A stretch of DNA of 64,000 nucleotides from JBOGOC01 sp050747525 (GTDB lineage Bacteria > Acidobacteriota > Polarisedimenticolia > JACPZX01 > DASXTC01). Made by a program: the position numbers and the translations under genes. Where the stretch lies: the NCBI GenBank assembly GCA_050747525.1, contig JBOGOC010000061.1, positions 1 to 64,000 of the forward strand, in the 5' to 3' direction. Under the pieces are notes generated by a model. It did no database searches and was not told where the DNA came from. It saw only the letters and a list, made by a program, of their open reading frames with translations. Within the stretch, counting starts at the first letter, position 1. Each line of letters opens with the position of its first letter. Shown here piece by piece: positions 62,792-64,000 of this stretch.

Positions 62792-63448
62792 CTAGAAGCC
62801 CCAGCCGAGGATCAGGCCGGCGGAGGTCCCTCCGATGTCGAGGTTGTTCGTGCCGAGGTCGTCGAAGTCCACCTTGGCGGTGGAGTAACGCACGTTGAAC
62901 CCCAGGTTGAACTTGTCGCCCAGCTTCCAGTAGACGCCGCCGCCCACCCACCCGCCGAAACCAATGTCGTCGTCCTGGAAGGTCTGGCTGCCTATGAACT
63001 CGTCAACGAGGTTGAGCTCCGCCTCCCCGCGGATGACGGCCACCCCAACGCCGATGTAGGGGCGCACCGGGCTGCTGACGAACTCCCAGGTCTTGCGGAT
63101 CCCGAAGTCCACCTCGAAGGTGGAGGCCTCCACCTCGGCTTCGAAGTCGATGTAATAGTAGCCATAGGGGTAGTAATAATAGTCATAGCGGTAGGTGAAG
63201 TTGTCGTCGGCCCTCGAGGCCAGGATGTCCAGGGCGAACATGACGGGCCAGTCGTATCCCCCGAACGACATCTCCACGCCCAGCGCGAACTGCTTGTCGA
63301 GCTCCCCTCCGGTGTTGTCCTCCGAGAGGTCATCGATCTTCTTGCCGCCCAGGAAGAAATTGAAGCTCTTCTTCACGTCGGATTGAGGCACCGCGGGGAC
63401 GATCAGGAGCAGGGCGAGCAGCGGCACGAGGATCCGAAACCGGTACAT
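62792..63448 (-). CDS. Outer-membrane beta-barrel protein (upstream tandem copy)
   Basis: A 218-residue paralogue of the gene behind it. The signal FRILVPLLALLLIVPAVPQ, FNFFLGGKKIDDLSED, FEVDFGIRKTWEF and the closing LILGWGF align strand by strand with its neighbour. Tyrosine-rich DYYYYPYGYYYID lies in one outer loop and is not shared, consistent with surface-loop divergence. It starts with ATG 63448. Confidence 0.8.
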   Translation of the reverse strand: MYRFRILVPLLALLLIVPAVPQSDVKKSFNFFLGGKKIDDLSEDNTGGELDKQFALGVEMSFGGYDWPVMFALDILASRADDNFTYRYDYYYYPYGYYYIDFEAEVEASTFEVDFGIRKTWEFVSSPVRPYIGVGVAVIRGEAELNLVDEFIGSQTFQDDDIGFGGWVGGGVYWKLGDKFNLGFNVRYSTAKVDFDDLGTNNLDIGGTSAGLILGWGF

Positions 63449-63514
63449 TCAGGCCTCCGGAGGATGCTCACGAGAGCCGAGCAGGCCCTGTTCTATCGCA
63501 GGCCGGTGCGTCCG

Positions 63515-64000
63515 TCAATTGATTTTCGTGGCCACCTGCTGCCAGTGGCGCGCCGCGTCGGCATGTCCCGACTCACCCCAGGCCCGCGCGAGGGCCCGCG
63601 CGATCGCTTCGGTCTGGTGTCCGGACTTCCACACCCATTCGAACTGCTCGATCGCCTCCCGGTAGCGGCCGCGCACGGCCCAGGCCGTTCCCAGGTTGAC
63701 GCGCGCCTCCGTGCTGGCCGGATTGAGGTCCACCGCACGCACCAGCACGGGCACGGCGAGATCGGCGCGGCCCGCGGCGAGGTGCACCGCCCCCAGGTTT
63801 GCCAGGGTGGCCGGATGATCCGGGTTCACATCGGAGGCCGCCTCCAGCAGTAGCACCGCCCGCGTCGTGTCACCGCGCTCCCGGGCCGCCAAAGCCATCC
63901 AGTTCAGGTGCATCAGCGAGCGCGGATTGCGGCGCAGCGCCTCTCCGATGGCCCCCTCCAGAGACGCGATCGAGCCGTGGGCCTGCGCGAGGCTCACCAG
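63515..64000 (-). CDS. TPR-repeat protein (partial at window edge)
   Basis: The visible 160 residues are four or five TPR-like helical pairs (AVLLLEAASDVNPDHPATLA, NLGAVHLAAGRADLAVPV, NLGTAWAVRGRYREAIEQF) with a C-terminal AARHWQQVATKIN. The frame is open at the right edge, where a GTG codon (63997) is unlikely to be the real start, so the gene continues outside. Probably a scaffold or part of a larger secreted or enzyme protein. Confidence 0.75.
   Translation of the reverse strand: MVSLAQAHGSIASLEGAIGEALRRNPRSLMHLNWMALAARERGDTTRAVLLLEAASDVNPDHPATLANLGAVHLAAGRADLAVPVLVRAVDLNPASTEARVNLGTAWAVRGRYREAIEQFEWVWKSGHQTEAIARALARAWGESGHADAARHWQQVATKIN

Overview
This is a 64 kb piece of a GC-rich chromosome that spans the replication origin and carries the right-hand end of an integrated phage-like element at its left side. 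The host is most likely an Acidobacteriota bacterium. The support is a PadR repressor paired with an 'ADOP'-type duplicated permease (47310-50308), diderm features (tandem outer-membrane barrels, a heptose adenylyltransferase, several lipoproteins) and high GC with many overlapping genes. The phylum is an inference from gene families, not from a marker phylogeny.

Region 1, about 1-14010: mobile element. Leftward genes encode a GpA-type large terminase, a small-terminase-like HTH protein, a ParB-fold protein and a D12-class adenine methyltransferase. A divergent block of five very small genes (4497-5843) faces them. Next come a prim-pol/D5 replication protein beside an iteron-like repeat cluster, a sigma-70-like factor, a winged-helix regulator with 11-bp phased direct repeats beside it, several small unknown genes, and finally a large serine integrase that ends about 20 bp before a possible att core. 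No portal or capsid genes are visible; if present they lie left of the window.

Region 2, 14-25 kb: HU gene, a secreted two-gene unit ending in a matrixin-like metalloprotease, biotin carboxyl carrier and biotin carboxylase genes, an OmpR-type two-component system, a PDZ lipoprotein-like protein, and an alpha/beta hydrolase with a repeat tail. A pair of related GC-rich hairpins closes the region.

Region 3, 25-44 kb: origin core. To the left, dnaA and then dnaN-gyrB-gyrA-fsa-carboxyltransferase run leftward with almost no gaps; recF is absent from its usual place. To the right, rpmH-rnpA-yidD-yidC-khpB-mnmE-mnmG-rsmG-parA-parB run rightward. A perfect 16-bp parS lies just before parA, and a TAG-repeat (DnaA-trio-like) element lies between dnaA and dnaN. 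This is the classical origin-proximal order, with replication diverging from around 33-35 kb.

Region 4, 44-52 kb: membrane and envelope genes, two PadR regulators each with an inverted repeat in front of it, a CPBP protease, the ADOP permease and an S41-like protease.

Region 5, 52-64 kb: F1 ATP synthase genes atpHAGDC without the Fo genes, followed closely by a glycosyltransferase, a heptose adenylyltransferase, mfd and a frameshifted alpha/beta hydrolase. Two tandem outer-membrane barrel genes and a partial TPR gene finish the window.

The observations I would check first are: rnpA and the post-atpC glycosyltransferase, both of which lack any ATG/GTG/TTG start; the phased repeats and iterons in the mobile element; the DnaA-trio-like origin element; and the very long parA/parB overlap.
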